NCBI RefSeq assembly: GCF_007859945.1
Contig: NZ_SJPQ01000002.1
Coordinates: forward strand, 846,279-910,278
Reading direction: 5' to 3'
Source: Pseudobythopirellula maris
Lineage (GTDB): Bacteria; Planctomycetota; Planctomycetia; Pirellulales; Lacipirellulaceae
Length of the DNA stretch: 64,000 nt
How positions within the stretch are numbered: the first letter of the stretch is position 1; each line of letters begins with the position of its first letter. Of this stretch, positions 51,278-60,722 are shown piece by piece. A model generated the notes under the pieces. That model was not told the origin of the DNA. It was given only the letters and a program-made list of their open reading frames with translations, and did no database searches. The translations under genes were made by a program, and so were the position numbers.

Positions 51278-53458
51278 TCAGAACTCGGGCGTGGCGAGCG
51301 GCTGCTCGAAGGTGACTTGCCGCACGACGCTCGCCGTGGGGCTGGTGTAGGCCACGCCGCTGCGGTAGCCGGCGAGCCGCTGGCGGTAGGCGCCGGCCGC
51401 TTCCTCGGGTGCCAGGGCGATCGCCCGCTCCAGCACCTCGGCGGCCTCGTCGTAGCGGCCCATGGCGGCCATCGCCGCCGCCGCGGTGTCGAGCGTCACG
51501 TCGCTCACCTCGTCGGTGAGTTTGCAAGCACGGTTCACGTGGTTGAGCGCTCCCTCCGGGTTGCGGACCGACTTGTCCGGGCAGGTGGCCTCGAGCCACG
51601 CCAGCCCGAGGAAGGCCGCCGGCAGCGAGTCGTTCAGCTCGATCGCCCGGCGGTAGCCGGCCGCCGCTTGGGCGTAGCGGCCCATGTCGGTGAGCAGGTC
51701 GGCCCGGGCGACCGCCACCTCGGCGTCTTCGGGCATCAGCAGCGACGCCGCGTCGGCGTGCCGGAGGGCCTCTTCGTGGCGACCCAGCAGGTGCAGCGTG
51801 CGGCCGCAGCCCTGGTGGGCCATCGCCAGGTCGGGCTGGAGCGAGATGGCGTGCTGGTAGGTTTCCACGGCCGCCTCGTACTCGCCGGCGAACACGTGCA
51901 TCGTCGCTCGGAAGGCGTGCGGCATTGCGTCTTGCGGCTTCAGCTCGATCGCCGTGTCGAATCGCTCGGTCGCGGCGTCGTAGTCACCGGTGCGAGCCAG
52001 CAGCTCGCCGAGGGCGATGACCGCCTTGGTGTATCCGGGCTTCATCGCCAGGGCGTCTTCGAAGTCGAGCCGCGCCTCGGAGTCGTTTCCGGCATGGGCC
52101 TTCAGCTCGCCCCGCTTCAGGAACGACCAAGCCGCGAGCTGTTGGCTGTAACCGACGGCCGCCTCCGATTGGTCGATCGCCAGCACGTACTGGCAACGCT
52201 GGATGATGGTCGTGAGCTCCGCTTCGGTCTTCGCGTCCTTGGCTTCGGCGTGCGCCATGGCCAGCAGGCGGGCGGCCGCTTCGGTCGGTTGCTGGGCGTC
52301 GGCCGGCGCGTCGGACTCGACCGCCGGCGCCGCGGTGGCTTGTTCGCTGGCGGCGAGCGCCGGAGAGACCGGGCCCAACGGCGAGGCCATCTGCGTGGGC
52401 ATCGGCGGCTCTAGCTGAGCCTTGTCGCTGATCACCACCGTCATCTCTTCGGGGGTCATCGCCGTGGTCGTCTCGTAGTCTAATTCCTCGGGGCCCGCTT
52501 CACCGAGGCCGGTGTCGCTGACCACCACCGCCATGTTCGCGGGGAACAGCGGGGTGGGCGTCTCTTGCTCGGGGCTCGTCTCGTCGCCGCCGGTGCGGCT
52601 GAGATCGGCGCCGTTGGGACCCGTGATGACCGGGCCCACCATCGCAGGGCCGTTGACCACTTCGGTGCCGAAGTCAGCCCGGGCAACCTTGCTCTCGGGC
52701 AACTTCATATCGGCGGCCTGCTGCTCGGCGTCGAGCGTGTCGCTGGCGAGAGCGAGAGAGCCGGGCGTCTCGACGATGTCGAACTCTTTGTCGGTCGGGA
52801 TCTCGCTCCAACGCGGCGCGGTGGGCATCGGACGGGTGGCCATCGGACGGGCCGATAGGGCCAGCCCAGCCGCCTGCGGCCGCTGCCCGTTGGGTGTGTT
52901 GGCGGCGGATGCGTAGCGGTTGTTCGTCTTGCTCGGTTGGACCACCGGGCCGCTTAGCGACGGGCGATTCATCTCCGGGCGGTTGGCGAGCGAGGGCATG
53001 CGTTGCTGCGTCGGTGTGTCGCGAGCAAAGGTCGCTTGCGGGGCGTCGGTTTCGGGAGCGTCGGTTTCGGGAGCGTCACCGAAACCAAGCAGGCCGAGCA
53101 GTCCGCCGCCGCGTGTGGATTGGGCGGGAGCCGGGGCCATCGGCTGGGGCGTGCGGGCCGCGTCTTGCGGGGCCGCGGGCGAGCCGCTGCGGGCGAAGCT
53201 GCTAGCCTGGGGCTGGGCTCCGCCGCGGGTGGCGGGCTGGGCGATGCTGCGGCGTGTGGGCTGCGAGCGAACGACCTTCTCGGGCGCCGCGCTGGGCTGG
53301 GCCTCGTCCTCCGAGGCGAAGTTCGACTTGACCGCATCCCAAAGCGTGAACCGCTTCGGAGCCTGCGATTCGGCGGCGGAGGCGTTGGCCCCGCTCAGAA
53401 CCGCAAAGCCTACAAAGCCTGCCCACGTACAACGCACAACTACACGACAAAGCGGCAT
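51278..53458 (-). CDS. Exported TPR protein, planctomycetal type (paralogue A)
   Basis: 726 residues from ATG 53458. A signal peptide (MPLCRVVVRCTWAGFVGFAV, cut after ANASA) is followed by a roughly 420-residue disordered part rich in Ala, Pro, Thr and Gln. Then come seven or eight TPR units (for example GYTKAVIALGELLARTGDYD; AAVETYQHAISLQPDLAMAH). The C-terminus has the recurrent planctomycetal segment LEATCPDKSVRNPEGALNHV, then TLDTAAAAMAAMGRYDEAAE and YRQRLAGYRSGVAY. It would act in the periplasm as a protein-binding scaffold. The next gene upstream is a paralogue. Confidence 0.85.
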   Translation of the reverse strand: MPLCRVVVRCTWAGFVGFAVLSGANASAAESQAPKRFTLWDAVKSNFASEDEAQPSAAPEKVVRSQPTRRSIAQPATRGGAQPQASSFARSGSPAAPQDAARTPQPMAPAPAQSTRGGGLLGLLGFGDAPETDAPETDAPQATFARDTPTQQRMPSLANRPEMNRPSLSGPVVQPSKTNNRYASAANTPNGQRPQAAGLALSARPMATRPMPTAPRWSEIPTDKEFDIVETPGSLALASDTLDAEQQAADMKLPESKVARADFGTEVVNGPAMVGPVITGPNGADLSRTGGDETSPEQETPTPLFPANMAVVVSDTGLGEAGPEELDYETTTAMTPEEMTVVISDKAQLEPPMPTQMASPLGPVSPALAASEQATAAPAVESDAPADAQQPTEAAARLLAMAHAEAKDAKTEAELTTIIQRCQYVLAIDQSEAAVGYSQQLAAWSFLKRGELKAHAGNDSEARLDFEDALAMKPGYTKAVIALGELLARTGDYDAATERFDTAIELKPQDAMPHAFRATMHVFAGEYEAAVETYQHAISLQPDLAMAHQGCGRTLHLLGRHEEALRHADAASLLMPEDAEVAVARADLLTDMGRYAQAAAGYRRAIELNDSLPAAFLGLAWLEATCPDKSVRNPEGALNHVNRACKLTDEVSDVTLDTAAAAMAAMGRYDEAAEVLERAIALAPEEAAGAYRQRLAGYRSGVAYTSPTASVVRQVTFEQPLATPEF

Positions 53459-53685
53459 CGGACCGTTCCCCTTCCTTGGAGCTTGAATCCACCATGGCGA
53501 GAGGCCTCCGCAGGATCGCCCGCCGAGGCGGGTGAGCGAGCGGGGCGCGGTCTCGCCACGCAGATAGAAGGATCGGACGGCCGGCGCCACTTGCGTGAAG
53601 CGAATAACCGAAGAAGTCGGCATTACCGGCAAAGCCGGTCGAGTCACCCCACTTTGCCGCTGCTAGTGCGAATCGCAGGGATGCT

Positions 53686-53842
53686 TAGAGCGGTTTTCGA
53701 ATTGGTGTGGACGAGGGGGGAAGCGATTGGCGGCGTGGCGAGGAAGCCGAAGCAGGCAATGCGGTGCATTGTCGATGCAGGCTGACGAAGCCATGACGCC
53801 GATCGCGAGCCGAGCGTCTACACCTATGAGCAAACCGCTCTA
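53686..53842. mobile_element. MITE-like element, 157 bp
   Basis: Imperfect terminal inverted repeats of about 28 bp (left TAGAGCGGTTTTCGAATTGG then TGTGGACG; right end the inverse of TAGAGCGGTTTGCTCATAGG then TGTAGACG). The ends TAGAGC/GCTCTA could include a TA duplication. No coding capacity. It lies between the two TPR paralogues in a 451-base gap (53459-53909). Confidence 0.65.
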
Positions 53843-53909
53843 GCGTGTGTGGCGGTGTGATTCGACTTAGATAAGGCGAAAGCAACGCTACGGATAGCGG
53901 TAGTGCGCT

Positions 53910-55505
53910 CTAGCGAGCGGCTTGCCCGGGGGCAACCTCGTGGCTGACCCGCTGGACGGCGGGCCAGTCGACCCGCTCCGTGAGATCGAGGTAGGCCCGC
54001 CCGGCACGGTACAGCTCGAGCCTCGCACGCAGCTCGCCGTGGGACGAGACGTGGGCGCCGGCGAGGGCGCGGCCCTGCAAGTCGGCAGCCTCCTCGTAAC
54101 GGCCGCTGGCCGCCAGCGCCGCCGCCGCGGCGTCGAGTGTCCGCGGGTCGGTGGAGTCGCCAAGATTCTGCGCGCGGCGGGCGGCTTCGAGCGCGCGGGC
54201 CGGGTCGCGTAGCTGGCTGTCGGGGCACGTGGCCAGCACCCACGCGGCGACCCTGTAAGCGTCGACCGAACGCGGGTCGCTACGCAGGGCGCGCTTCAGG
54301 TCGGCGATCGACTCGGCGTGGCGGCCGAGCGTGGCGTGCAGCTTCGCCCGCGCGACGAGCGAGGGCGTGTGATCGGGCGTTTGCTCCAACGCGGCGGTGA
54401 AGTCGGCCAGCGCCCCGGCTGCGTCGCCCACGGTGCGACGGGCCGAGCCGCGCAGCTCGAGCAACTCGGCCGACGGCTCGGCGGCCGCCAGAGCGGCGTC
54501 GCAGTCGGCCAGCGCGCCGGCGGCATCGCCGGACCACAGCCGCATCTCCGCGCGGTTCTGCAGCGCAAGGGCGTCGTCGGGCCGCGCTCGGAGCAGCCGG
54601 CTGAAACCGGCGTCGGCCCGCTCCAGATCGCCCCGCTCGGCGAGGCTCACGGCGTGGTTGTGCAGGGCCCCCCAGCACTCGGCGTCGAGGCGCAGGGCGT
54701 GCTGGAAATCGGACAGCGCGGCGTCGTCGTCGCCGGCTTGGGCGTTGGCTAAGCCGCGGCGGTTCAGCTCTCGCGCCTTGCGGCGGTTCTCGCGTTTGGC
54801 GAGTTCGCCGGCCGACAGCGGCTGGGTTGCTAGCGATTGGGCCTCATGCGATTGCGTAGCGTGCGTCTGGACCGTCAACGACGCTGTGCCCTGGGACGGG
54901 GTGGCCTGGGACGGGGCGGCCTGGGACGGGGCGACCAGCGAGAGGCCCTGCTGCGAACGGCGGGGCTGGCTGCTCATTGCCATCGGCGTCGGCGGGGTCT
55001 CGTCGGTGGCCGGCGTGGGGAGCAGCTTGGGGGCGTTTGCGCGGGGGACCTCTTTCAGCACGCCGTCGAACGCCGCCGTGACGACCGCCGCGTTTGTTTC
55101 GACATGAATGGGCTCCACAGGATCCGAAGCCGGGGCCGCCGGCTCCTGGACTTTCGCTGCGGGGCGGCTGGTTGCCTGCGGCGCCGGCTTGGCGGGCAGT
55201 TCCATCGCTCGCCGCAGCCGCAGCTTGCTGGCGTTTGCGTCGCGGCCGCGCAGCTGCAACGGCTCGGCGGGCGACTGCGGGCTCGCGGTCGAGTCCAGGG
55301 CCTCGCCCGGGGCTAAATCCGTAGCCGCCTCCGTGGCTTGTGGCTGCGTGGGGCGGGGCTTCTTGCGGGGCGCGGGCAAGTCGAACGCCGAGCGGATCGC
55401 TTGGGCGCCGTCGGCCTGCGCGGGCTCGGCCGACGCCGGGGCGGCGGCGCCCAGGGTCGAGAGCAGCGCGGCGGCCAGCGCCCGGTTTCGGAGTCTCGCG
55501 TCCAT
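53910..55505 (-). CDS. Exported TPR protein, planctomycetal type (paralogue B)
   Basis: 531 residues from ATG 55505 (MDARLRNRALAAALLSTLGA). A signal peptide (cut after ASAE) is followed by a low-complexity region (about 30-240) with Gln/Ser/Thr repeats of the TQSHEAQSLATQ kind. TPR units come next (DFQHALRLDAECWGALHNHA and others). The end again has WVLATCPDSQLRDPARALEA, then TLDAAAAALAASGRYEEAAD and ARLELYRAGRAY, the same C-terminal pattern as its neighbour. The two are tandem paralogues of different length, separated by a MITE-like element. Function as an envelope scaffold is inferred. Confidence 0.85.
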   Translation of the reverse strand: MDARLRNRALAAALLSTLGAAAPASAEPAQADGAQAIRSAFDLPAPRKKPRPTQPQATEAATDLAPGEALDSTASPQSPAEPLQLRGRDANASKLRLRRAMELPAKPAPQATSRPAAKVQEPAAPASDPVEPIHVETNAAVVTAAFDGVLKEVPRANAPKLLPTPATDETPPTPMAMSSQPRRSQQGLSLVAPSQAAPSQATPSQGTASLTVQTHATQSHEAQSLATQPLSAGELAKRENRRKARELNRRGLANAQAGDDDAALSDFQHALRLDAECWGALHNHAVSLAERGDLERADAGFSRLLRARPDDALALQNRAEMRLWSGDAAGALADCDAALAAAEPSAELLELRGSARRTVGDAAGALADFTAALEQTPDHTPSLVARAKLHATLGRHAESIADLKRALRSDPRSVDAYRVAAWVLATCPDSQLRDPARALEAARRAQNLGDSTDPRTLDAAAAALAASGRYEEAADLQGRALAGAHVSSHGELRARLELYRAGRAYLDLTERVDWPAVQRVSHEVAPGQAAR

Positions 55506-55565
55506 GCGACGTTTCCTTGCGTGTGGAATCTATCCGGGGGCCGGCCCCTGCGGGCTTGTCAGCCG

Positions 55566-56984
55566 CTAGGCGTGTGGCCGTGTCATGCTGGTGGGCTCGA
55601 GCGCCGCCTCGAGTTCCTCGGGCGGGAGGACTTTTTGCTCGAGGCAGAGCTCGCGGATCGTCTTGCCCGAGGCGAACGCCTCCTTGGCCAGCGCGGCCGA
55701 CTTCTCGTAGCCCACCAGCGGCGCCAGCGACGTGACCATCATCAGCGACTGGTCGATCAGCTCGCGGCAACGCTCTTCGTTCACCTCGAGGCCATCGAGC
55801 AGCTTGTCGACGAAGACGTTCGACGCGTTGGCCAAGAGCTTGACCGACTCCATGAAGGCGTCGATCATCACCGGCATCGCGACATTCAGCTCGAATAGCG
55901 AGCCGACGCCCCCCATGCCGGCCATCGTGACGGCCGAATCGTTGCCGACGACACGGCAGACCACCTGCATCATGCTCTCGCAGATGACCGGGTTCACCTT
56001 GCCGGGCATGATCGACGAGCCGGGCTGGGTGGCGGGCAGGGTGAGCTCGAAGATCGAGCAGCGCGGGCCGCTGCCGAGCAAGCGGATGTCGTTGGCGATC
56101 TTCGACAGCGCGACGGCGATCGCCTTCAGCTCGCCGTGCGCCTCGACGAACGAGTCCTTGGCGGCTTGGGCCTCGGGGTGGTTGGCGGCCTCTTCGAAAT
56201 CGAGCCCGGTCGCCGCGTGCAGGCTGTCGCACACCTTGGCGGCGAACTCCGGGTGGGTGTTGATGCCGGTGCCGACGGCCGTGCCCCCGATCGGCAGGTT
56301 CTCCAGCAGCCGCGCCAGGGCGCGGCCCGCGCGGGTGGCCGAAAAGCGCGCCTGCGCGGCGTAGCCGCCGAAGACTTGGCCGACGCGGATCGGCGTGGCG
56401 TCCATCAGGTGGGTGCGGCCGATCTTGACGATCGCGTCCCACGCTTCGGCCTTCGCGTCGAGCGCCTCGCACAACCGGTCGAGCGCCGGGATCAGCGAGC
56501 CGTGGATCTCGCAAGCGGCGGCGATGTGCATCGCCGTGGGGAACGTGTCGTTGCTCGACTGGCCGTCGTTCACGTGGTCGTTCGGGTGGACCGCGTCCTC
56601 GGCGCCCTTGGCCCCCAGACCGAGGCCGAGCTTCTGGTTGGCGAGGTTGGCGATCACCTCGTTGGCGTTCATGTTCGTCGAGGTGCCCGAGCCGGTTTGG
56701 TACACGTCGACCGGGAAGTGATCGTCGTGCTCGCCGGAGGCGACCTCGTTGGCGGCCTCGACGATGGCGGCGGCGCGGCGCTCGTCGAGCTTGCCGAGGG
56801 CGAGGTTCGCCTCGGCGCAGGCGGCCTTGAGGCGGCCGAACGCGTGGATCACGACCGCCGGGACGGGCTCGTGGGCGATGGGGAAATTGTCGACCGCTCG
56901 CGCGGTCGAGGCCCCGTACAACGCGCTCTCGGGCACGCGCATCTCGCCCATCGTGTCTTTTTCGATCCGGTAGCCGTCGCTCAT
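55566..56984 (-). CDS. fumC: Fumarate hydratase, class II
   Basis: 472 residues from ATG 56984 (MSDGYRIEKDTMGEMRVPE), just above the usual FumC length of about 465. It interconverts fumarate and malate in the TCA cycle, as a tetramer. Visible family motifs are YQTGSGTSTNMNANEV, HPNDHVNDGQSSNDTFPTAM, KIGRTHLMDATPIRVGQVF, GGTAVGTGINTHPEF and the superfamily signature GSSIMPGKVNP (catalytic Ser loop). Class II enzymes need no iron-sulphur cluster. It lies behind the TPR paralogue with a 60-base gap on the same strand and could be the first gene of that transcript. Confidence 0.96.
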   Translation of the reverse strand: MSDGYRIEKDTMGEMRVPESALYGASTARAVDNFPIAHEPVPAVVIHAFGRLKAACAEANLALGKLDERRAAAIVEAANEVASGEHDDHFPVDVYQTGSGTSTNMNANEVIANLANQKLGLGLGAKGAEDAVHPNDHVNDGQSSNDTFPTAMHIAAACEIHGSLIPALDRLCEALDAKAEAWDAIVKIGRTHLMDATPIRVGQVFGGYAAQARFSATRAGRALARLLENLPIGGTAVGTGINTHPEFAAKVCDSLHAATGLDFEEAANHPEAQAAKDSFVEAHGELKAIAVALSKIANDIRLLGSGPRCSIFELTLPATQPGSSIMPGKVNPVICESMMQVVCRVVGNDSAVTMAGMGGVGSLFELNVAMPVMIDAFMESVKLLANASNVFVDKLLDGLEVNEERCRELIDQSLMMVTSLAPLVGYEKSAALAKEAFASGKTIRELCLEQKVLPPEELEAALEPTSMTRPHA

Positions 56985-57169
56985 GTGTTCGCTCGGGGAG
57001 TGTCTTTTCGTCACGGGAGGGTTTGCCCGACGCAACCCTTGGGCGCATGCTATCAGGCTCCCCGCGACGCGCCGATCGTAGGGAAACCGGCCGATCGACG
57101 GAATGCGGATCGGCCGGCGGGCCTACCGAACGCTCCCCATTACACAATCCCGCACCACGCCCCCCCTTT

Positions 57170-57964
57170 ATGTCCGTTCTCGACAAGATCGTCGCCACGA
57201 AGCGCGAGGAGATCGCCGCCGCCAAGCTAGCGACGCCAGCAGACGAGCTGCGGCGGGCGGCCGAGCGGGCCCCGGCGCCGCGGGACTTCTTCGCCGCCCT
57301 GGCCCAAGAACGCCCCCGCGACGGCGGCCCGATCAAGCTGATCGCCGAGGTGAAGAAGGCGAGCCCGTCGGCGGGGCTGATCCGTGAGGACTTCGACCCC
57401 ATCGAGATCGCACGGACCTACGAGGCGCACGGCGCCAGCTGCGTGAGCATCCTGACCGACGAGCCGTACTTCCAGGGCAAGCTGGAGTACCTCCGCGACG
57501 CCCGCGCGGCGATCGGCATCCCGGCGCTCCGCAAGGACTTTATCCTCGATGAATACCAACTGCTCGAGGCCCGCAGCGTGGGCGCCGACGCCGTGCTGCT
57601 GATCGCCGAGTGCCTCACGCCCTCGGAGCTGAAGGACCTGCACGACGCGGCGGTCGCGCTCGGCATGACGCCGCTCGTGGAGCTCTACGAGCCGGAGAAC
57701 CTGGACGCCGTGCTGGAGAGCGGCGCCCGGCTGATTGGGGTCAATAACCGCGATCTGAGGACCTTCGAGGTCGACCTCGGCCACACGCTGCGGATGCGCG
57801 AACGGGTGCCGGCCGACCGTCTGCTGGTAGGCGAGAGCGGCGTCAAGACGCACGACGACGTGCGTCGGCTCGCCGACGCGGGCGTCGACGCGATCCTCGT
57901 GGGCGAGTCGCTCACGCGCGAGGCGGACATCGGCGCGGCGGTCGACCGGCTCATGGGCAGGTGA
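57170..57964 (+). CDS. trpC: Indole-3-glycerol-phosphate synthase
   Basis: 264 residues from ATG 57170 (MSVLDKIVATKREEI), a typical TrpC start. This TIM-barrel enzyme closes the indole ring in tryptophan synthesis. Signatures are LIAEVKKASPSAGLI (catalytic Lys), YEAHGASCVSILTDEPYFQG, LRKDFILDEYQLLEARSVGADAVLLI, LVELYEPENLD, IGVNNRDLRTFEV and LVGESGVKTHDDV. All needed residues are present. No other trp gene is in the window, so the pathway genes are dispersed, as in many planctomycetes. Confidence 0.96.
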   Translation: MSVLDKIVATKREEIAAAKLATPADELRRAAERAPAPRDFFAALAQERPRDGGPIKLIAEVKKASPSAGLIREDFDPIEIARTYEAHGASCVSILTDEPYFQGKLEYLRDARAAIGIPALRKDFILDEYQLLEARSVGADAVLLIAECLTPSELKDLHDAAVALGMTPLVELYEPENLDAVLESGARLIGVNNRDLRTFEVDLGHTLRMRERVPADRLLVGESGVKTHDDVRRLADAGVDAILVGESLTREADIGAAVDRLMGR

Positions 57965-58028
57965 CGGCTTGACGCTCCTCACTTCGCCCTAGGTGGCCAC
58001 TCCTAGGTCCGGCCTAATGTTTCTGGGG

Positions 58029-58445
58029 CTAGAGCGAATACAAGTCGTATTCACCGTACTCGTCTTTGATGGCATTGATGTCGTGCGGCTCGTTGCTAAC
58101 CACGTTGTCGACAACACGCAGGATCCCGGCCTGCTCGAAATCGTCGATGTACCAGGGGCTCTCCCCATTCAGTGTGTAACCCCACGGCGAGAGGTATTTT
58201 TTGATCAGGTACTCCAGCCACTCTTCGCCAAAAATAAACTTCTCGTTCTTGTCCCATTCCAACCCGGAGCGATCTTCTGTCGGAACCCACTGGCAATAAT
58301 AGGTCGGCGGCTTTCCGTCGCCACCTGGTTCGCCGTTCTCATCTTGGTGCTCGGTATCGTTGAACTCGAACAGCTCGTTAGCGTGTTCGTTTTCTAGCTT
58401 GCGATCGAACGCAAACGGCCGCAAGTAGATGGTCGAGAAGCCCAT
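58029..58445 (-). CDS. Small acidic hypothetical protein
   Basis: 138 residues starting at ATG 58445 (MGFSTIYLRPFAFDRKLENE). It is acidic, with the pattern PTYYCQWVPTEDRSGLEWD, then EKFIFGEEWLEYLIKKYLSPW and YTLNGESPWYIDD, ending DLYSL. A similar 'CQWVP...EKFY..xEWLxYLIxxxLxPWGxxLNG' protein occurs sporadically in many bacteria, which points to spread by transfer. More AT-rich than flanking genes, and isolated between trpC and the rpsB-tsf operon. Function unknown. Confidence 0.7.
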   Translation of the reverse strand: MGFSTIYLRPFAFDRKLENEHANELFEFNDTEHQDENGEPGGDGKPPTYYCQWVPTEDRSGLEWDKNEKFIFGEEWLEYLIKKYLSPWGYTLNGESPWYIDDFEQAGILRVVDNVVSNEPHDINAIKDEYGEYDLYSL

Positions 58446-58525
58446 TGTGACCTCGCGTGAAAAGAGTATCGCGATGATTTAGTTGCAGGCCGTTGTTATA
58501 TCGATGCCGCTGTCGATATACCATC

Positions 58526-58560
58526 AAAAAAGAGCCCCAGCCTAACGTGGCCAGGGCTCT
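58526..58560 (-). terminator. Terminator of the rpsB-tsf operon
   Basis: Hairpin AGAGCCC...GGGCTCT (58531-58560), with inner GCC/GGC pairing and two mismatches. In the minus direction it is followed by a six-base T-run (A-run 58526-58531). Confidence 0.8.
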
Positions 58561-58595
58561 TTGGGTGTCTTATACTACGAGTCGCTCGCGGGCGA

Positions 58596-59429
58596 TCAGG
58601 CCTCTTGGCCGACCTTCCAGAGCGTGAAGCCCTTGATCGTCATGCCGCCGGCGCTGGCGACCTTGCCGACCGTTTGCTTGTCGTCTTTGACGAACGGCTG
58701 CTCGCTGAGCACGCTCTCGGCGTAGAAGTTGCGCATCCGGCCCTCGACCATCTTCTCGATGATGTTGTCCGGCTTGCCCTCGGCGCGGGCGGCCTCGATG
58801 AGCGTGGTGCGTTCCTTCTCCACCAGGGCCGGGTCGAGGTCGTCCTTGCTCGTGGCGGCCGGCTGCATGGCGGCCACGTGCATCGAGATGTCCTTCGCCA
58901 GCTCGGGCGTGCCGCCTTCGACCTCGAGCAGCACGCCGCTCTTGGCGTCGAAGTGGACGTAGCCGCCGCAGGCCGAATCGGCCCGCTTGATGCGGGTGAG
59001 GTTGAAGACCTCGCGGATGCGGTTCTCGAGGTCTTCCTTCACGTCGCGGAGCTTCTTGCCCGAGTCGCTCGGCGAGGGCTGATCCCACAGCTCGTCGGGG
59101 GTCGCGGCGCCGGGGCCGGTGGCGAGCTGCTTCGCCAGGTCGTTGACCAAGGCGACCACTTCCTCGTTGCCGGCCACGGGGGCCGATTCGACCTGCAGCT
59201 CGACGATCGCGCCGACGCCGTCTTCGATGCTCGTGTAAACGGCCACGCGGCCCTCTTCGGTGACGCGGTCGCGGCGACCGTCCATCAGCTTCACGCCCTT
59301 CTCACGCAGCGCTTGCTTGGCCGCTTCTTTGTCGCCGCCGGACTCGACGAGCGCCTTCTTGCAATCCATCATCGGCAGCTGCGTCTCTTCGCGCAGCTCC
59401 TTGACCATGGCCGCCGTGATCTCTGCCAT
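58596..59429 (-). CDS. tsf: Elongation factor Ts
   Basis: 277 residues from ATG 59429, with GAGGAG 10 bases before it. The N-terminal UBA-like domain is visible (MVKELREETQLPMMDCKKAL, then GDKEAAKQALREKG). The core has GRVAVYTSIEDGVGAIVELQ (the EF-Tu contact strand) and the second half ISMHVAAMQPAATSKDDLDP, ending with a shortened coiled region and EGRMRNFYAESVLSEQPFVK. EF-Ts exchanges GDP for GTP on EF-Tu. It follows rpsB after 187 bases, the usual bacterial order, and ends with its own terminator. Confidence 0.97.
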   Translation of the reverse strand: MAEITAAMVKELREETQLPMMDCKKALVESGGDKEAAKQALREKGVKLMDGRRDRVTEEGRVAVYTSIEDGVGAIVELQVESAPVAGNEEVVALVNDLAKQLATGPGAATPDELWDQPSPSDSGKKLRDVKEDLENRIREVFNLTRIKRADSACGGYVHFDAKSGVLLEVEGGTPELAKDISMHVAAMQPAATSKDDLDPALVEKERTTLIEAARAEGKPDNIIEKMVEGRMRNFYAESVLSEQPFVKDDKQTVGKVASAGGMTIKGFTLWKVGQEA

Positions 59430-59515
59430 CGGGGGGATTCTCCTCGTGGGCCGGCGCCCTGAGGGGCCGGCGCGGGTGGGGGGTTAAGGTGGTACGGCGC
59501 CGCCGTGGGGGCGAA

Positions 59516-59537
59516 ACCCGCTCGTCGACGAGCGGGT
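59516..59537. promoter_or_regulatory. Perfect 22-bp palindrome between rpsB and tsf
   Basis: ACCCGCTCGTCGACGAGCGG plus GT is a perfect dyad in the 187-base rpsB-tsf spacer. Transcribed, it forms a stem without a T-run, so it may be a processing or attenuation site controlling the ratio of S2 and EF-Ts. Confidence 0.45.
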
Positions 59538-59616
59538 CTCTTGCGCGACGCCTGGGTGTCGAGGTGGCTTTGGTTGTCGGCGCCGGGGGGCTTGTCGCCC
59601 CACAACGCTGACGGGC

Positions 59617-60474
59617 TCACTCGCCAGACGTGGCGACAGCCTCGGTCTTGTCGGCAGCCGGCTCGGCGGCCGCAGGGGCCTCCGTGGCGGCGGGCTCGGC
59701 CGGGGCGGCTGGTGCGGCGGCGGGGGCAGCTGCGGCTTGCGGGGCGGCTGGCTTCACGTCGGCGCCCTCGTTGGCGGTCTGCTGCTGGGCGGCGGCCTGA
59801 GCCTTGCCGGCCAGCACCGCGTCGGCCAGCAGCTTGGCGATCAGCTCGATCGAACGCAGGCTGTCGTCGTTGCCCGGGATCGGCAGGTCGACCGTGTCCG
59901 GGTCGCAGTCCGTGTCGATCAGCGACACCACCGCCACGCCGAGCTTGCGGGCCTCTTTGACCGCGTTCTTCTCTTTGCGGGGGTCGACCACCACCATGCA
60001 CTCCGGCAGGCGGGTCATCGTCCGCATGCCGTTCAGGTTGCGGTAGATCTTGCGGTACTCGCGGTTGAGCGTCGACTGCATCTTCTTGGAGTACGACTGG
60101 ATGCCTTCGCCCTGGCGGATCAGCTCCAGCTCCTCGAGCCGCGAGAGGCGGTCGCGGATCGTGCGGAAGTTGGTCAGCGTGCCGCCCAACCAACGCTCGG
60201 CGACGAAGGGCATGCCGCAGCGAGAGGCCTCACGCTCGATCGTCTCGGCCGCCTGACGCTTCGTGCCGACGAACAGGATCAGGCTGTTGCGCGACGCGAC
60301 GTTCGCCAGGTACTTCTTGGCCCGCAGCAGACCCTTGATGGTCTCGCGGACGTCGATGATGTGGATCGTGTTCTTGCGGGCGTAAATGTACGGCCGCATC
60401 TTGGGGTTCCAACGGCTCGAACGGTGGCCGAAGTGAACGCCCGCTTCAACGAGGTCTTTAACGAGGGTCGACAT
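59617..60474 (-). CDS. rpsB: 30S ribosomal protein S2
   Basis: 285 residues from ATG 60474, with GGAG 7 bases upstream. The core is canonical: [19 protein letters not shown], then [66 protein letters not shown] and [20 protein letters not shown]. After residue about 230 the protein carries a 55-residue tail rich in Ala, Pro and Glu, absent from E. coli S2 and probably disordered on the ribosome surface. It starts the rpsB-tsf operon under the promoter at 60634-60662. Confidence 0.97.
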   Translation of the reverse strand: MSTLVKDLVEAGVHFGHRSSRWNPKMRPYIYARKNTIHIIDVRETIKGLLRAKKYLANVASRNSLILFVGTKRQAAETIEREASRCGMPFVAERWLGGTLTNFRTIRDRLSRLEELELIRQGEGIQSYSKKMQSTLNREYRKIYRNLNGMRTMTRLPECMVVVDPRKEKNAVKEARKLGVAVVSLIDTDCDPDTVDLPIPGNDDSLRSIELIAKLLADAVLAGKAQAAAQQQTANEGADVKPAAPQAAAAPAAAPAAPAEPAATEAPAAAEPAADKTEAVATSGE

Positions 60475-60633
60475 CACAATTCTCCAGTGGAAGGGCACAC
60501 CGGCTCGCACCGCTTGGGGCCCAGGTCGAAACCTGAGCGGCAGCGGCAATCCGGCGTTGGCAGCGATCGGCCGAGAGGCATTCAGTATCACGAGCACTCC
60601 CCCCGGGCCGTTCGGGGGGTCGCGAGTCCAGCC

Positions 60634-60662
60634 AGAATATCGGTTTTCACACCGGGGGTCAA
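60634..60662 (-). promoter_or_regulatory. Sigma-70-type promoter of rpsB-tsf
   Basis: In the minus direction: TTGACC (-35, 60657-60662), a 17-base spacer, then TATTCT (-10, 60634-60639). Expected start of transcription is near 60627, giving a leader of about 150 bases to rpsB. A C6/G6 hairpin (about 60597-60620) lies in that leader, where S2 autoregulation could act. Confidence 0.7.
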
Positions 60663-60722
60663 TCAGCGTAAGCGTCGCTTAAAAGACTCTGCAGCGAGAA
60701 TTTAGGCGTTTTCGGGCCATCT

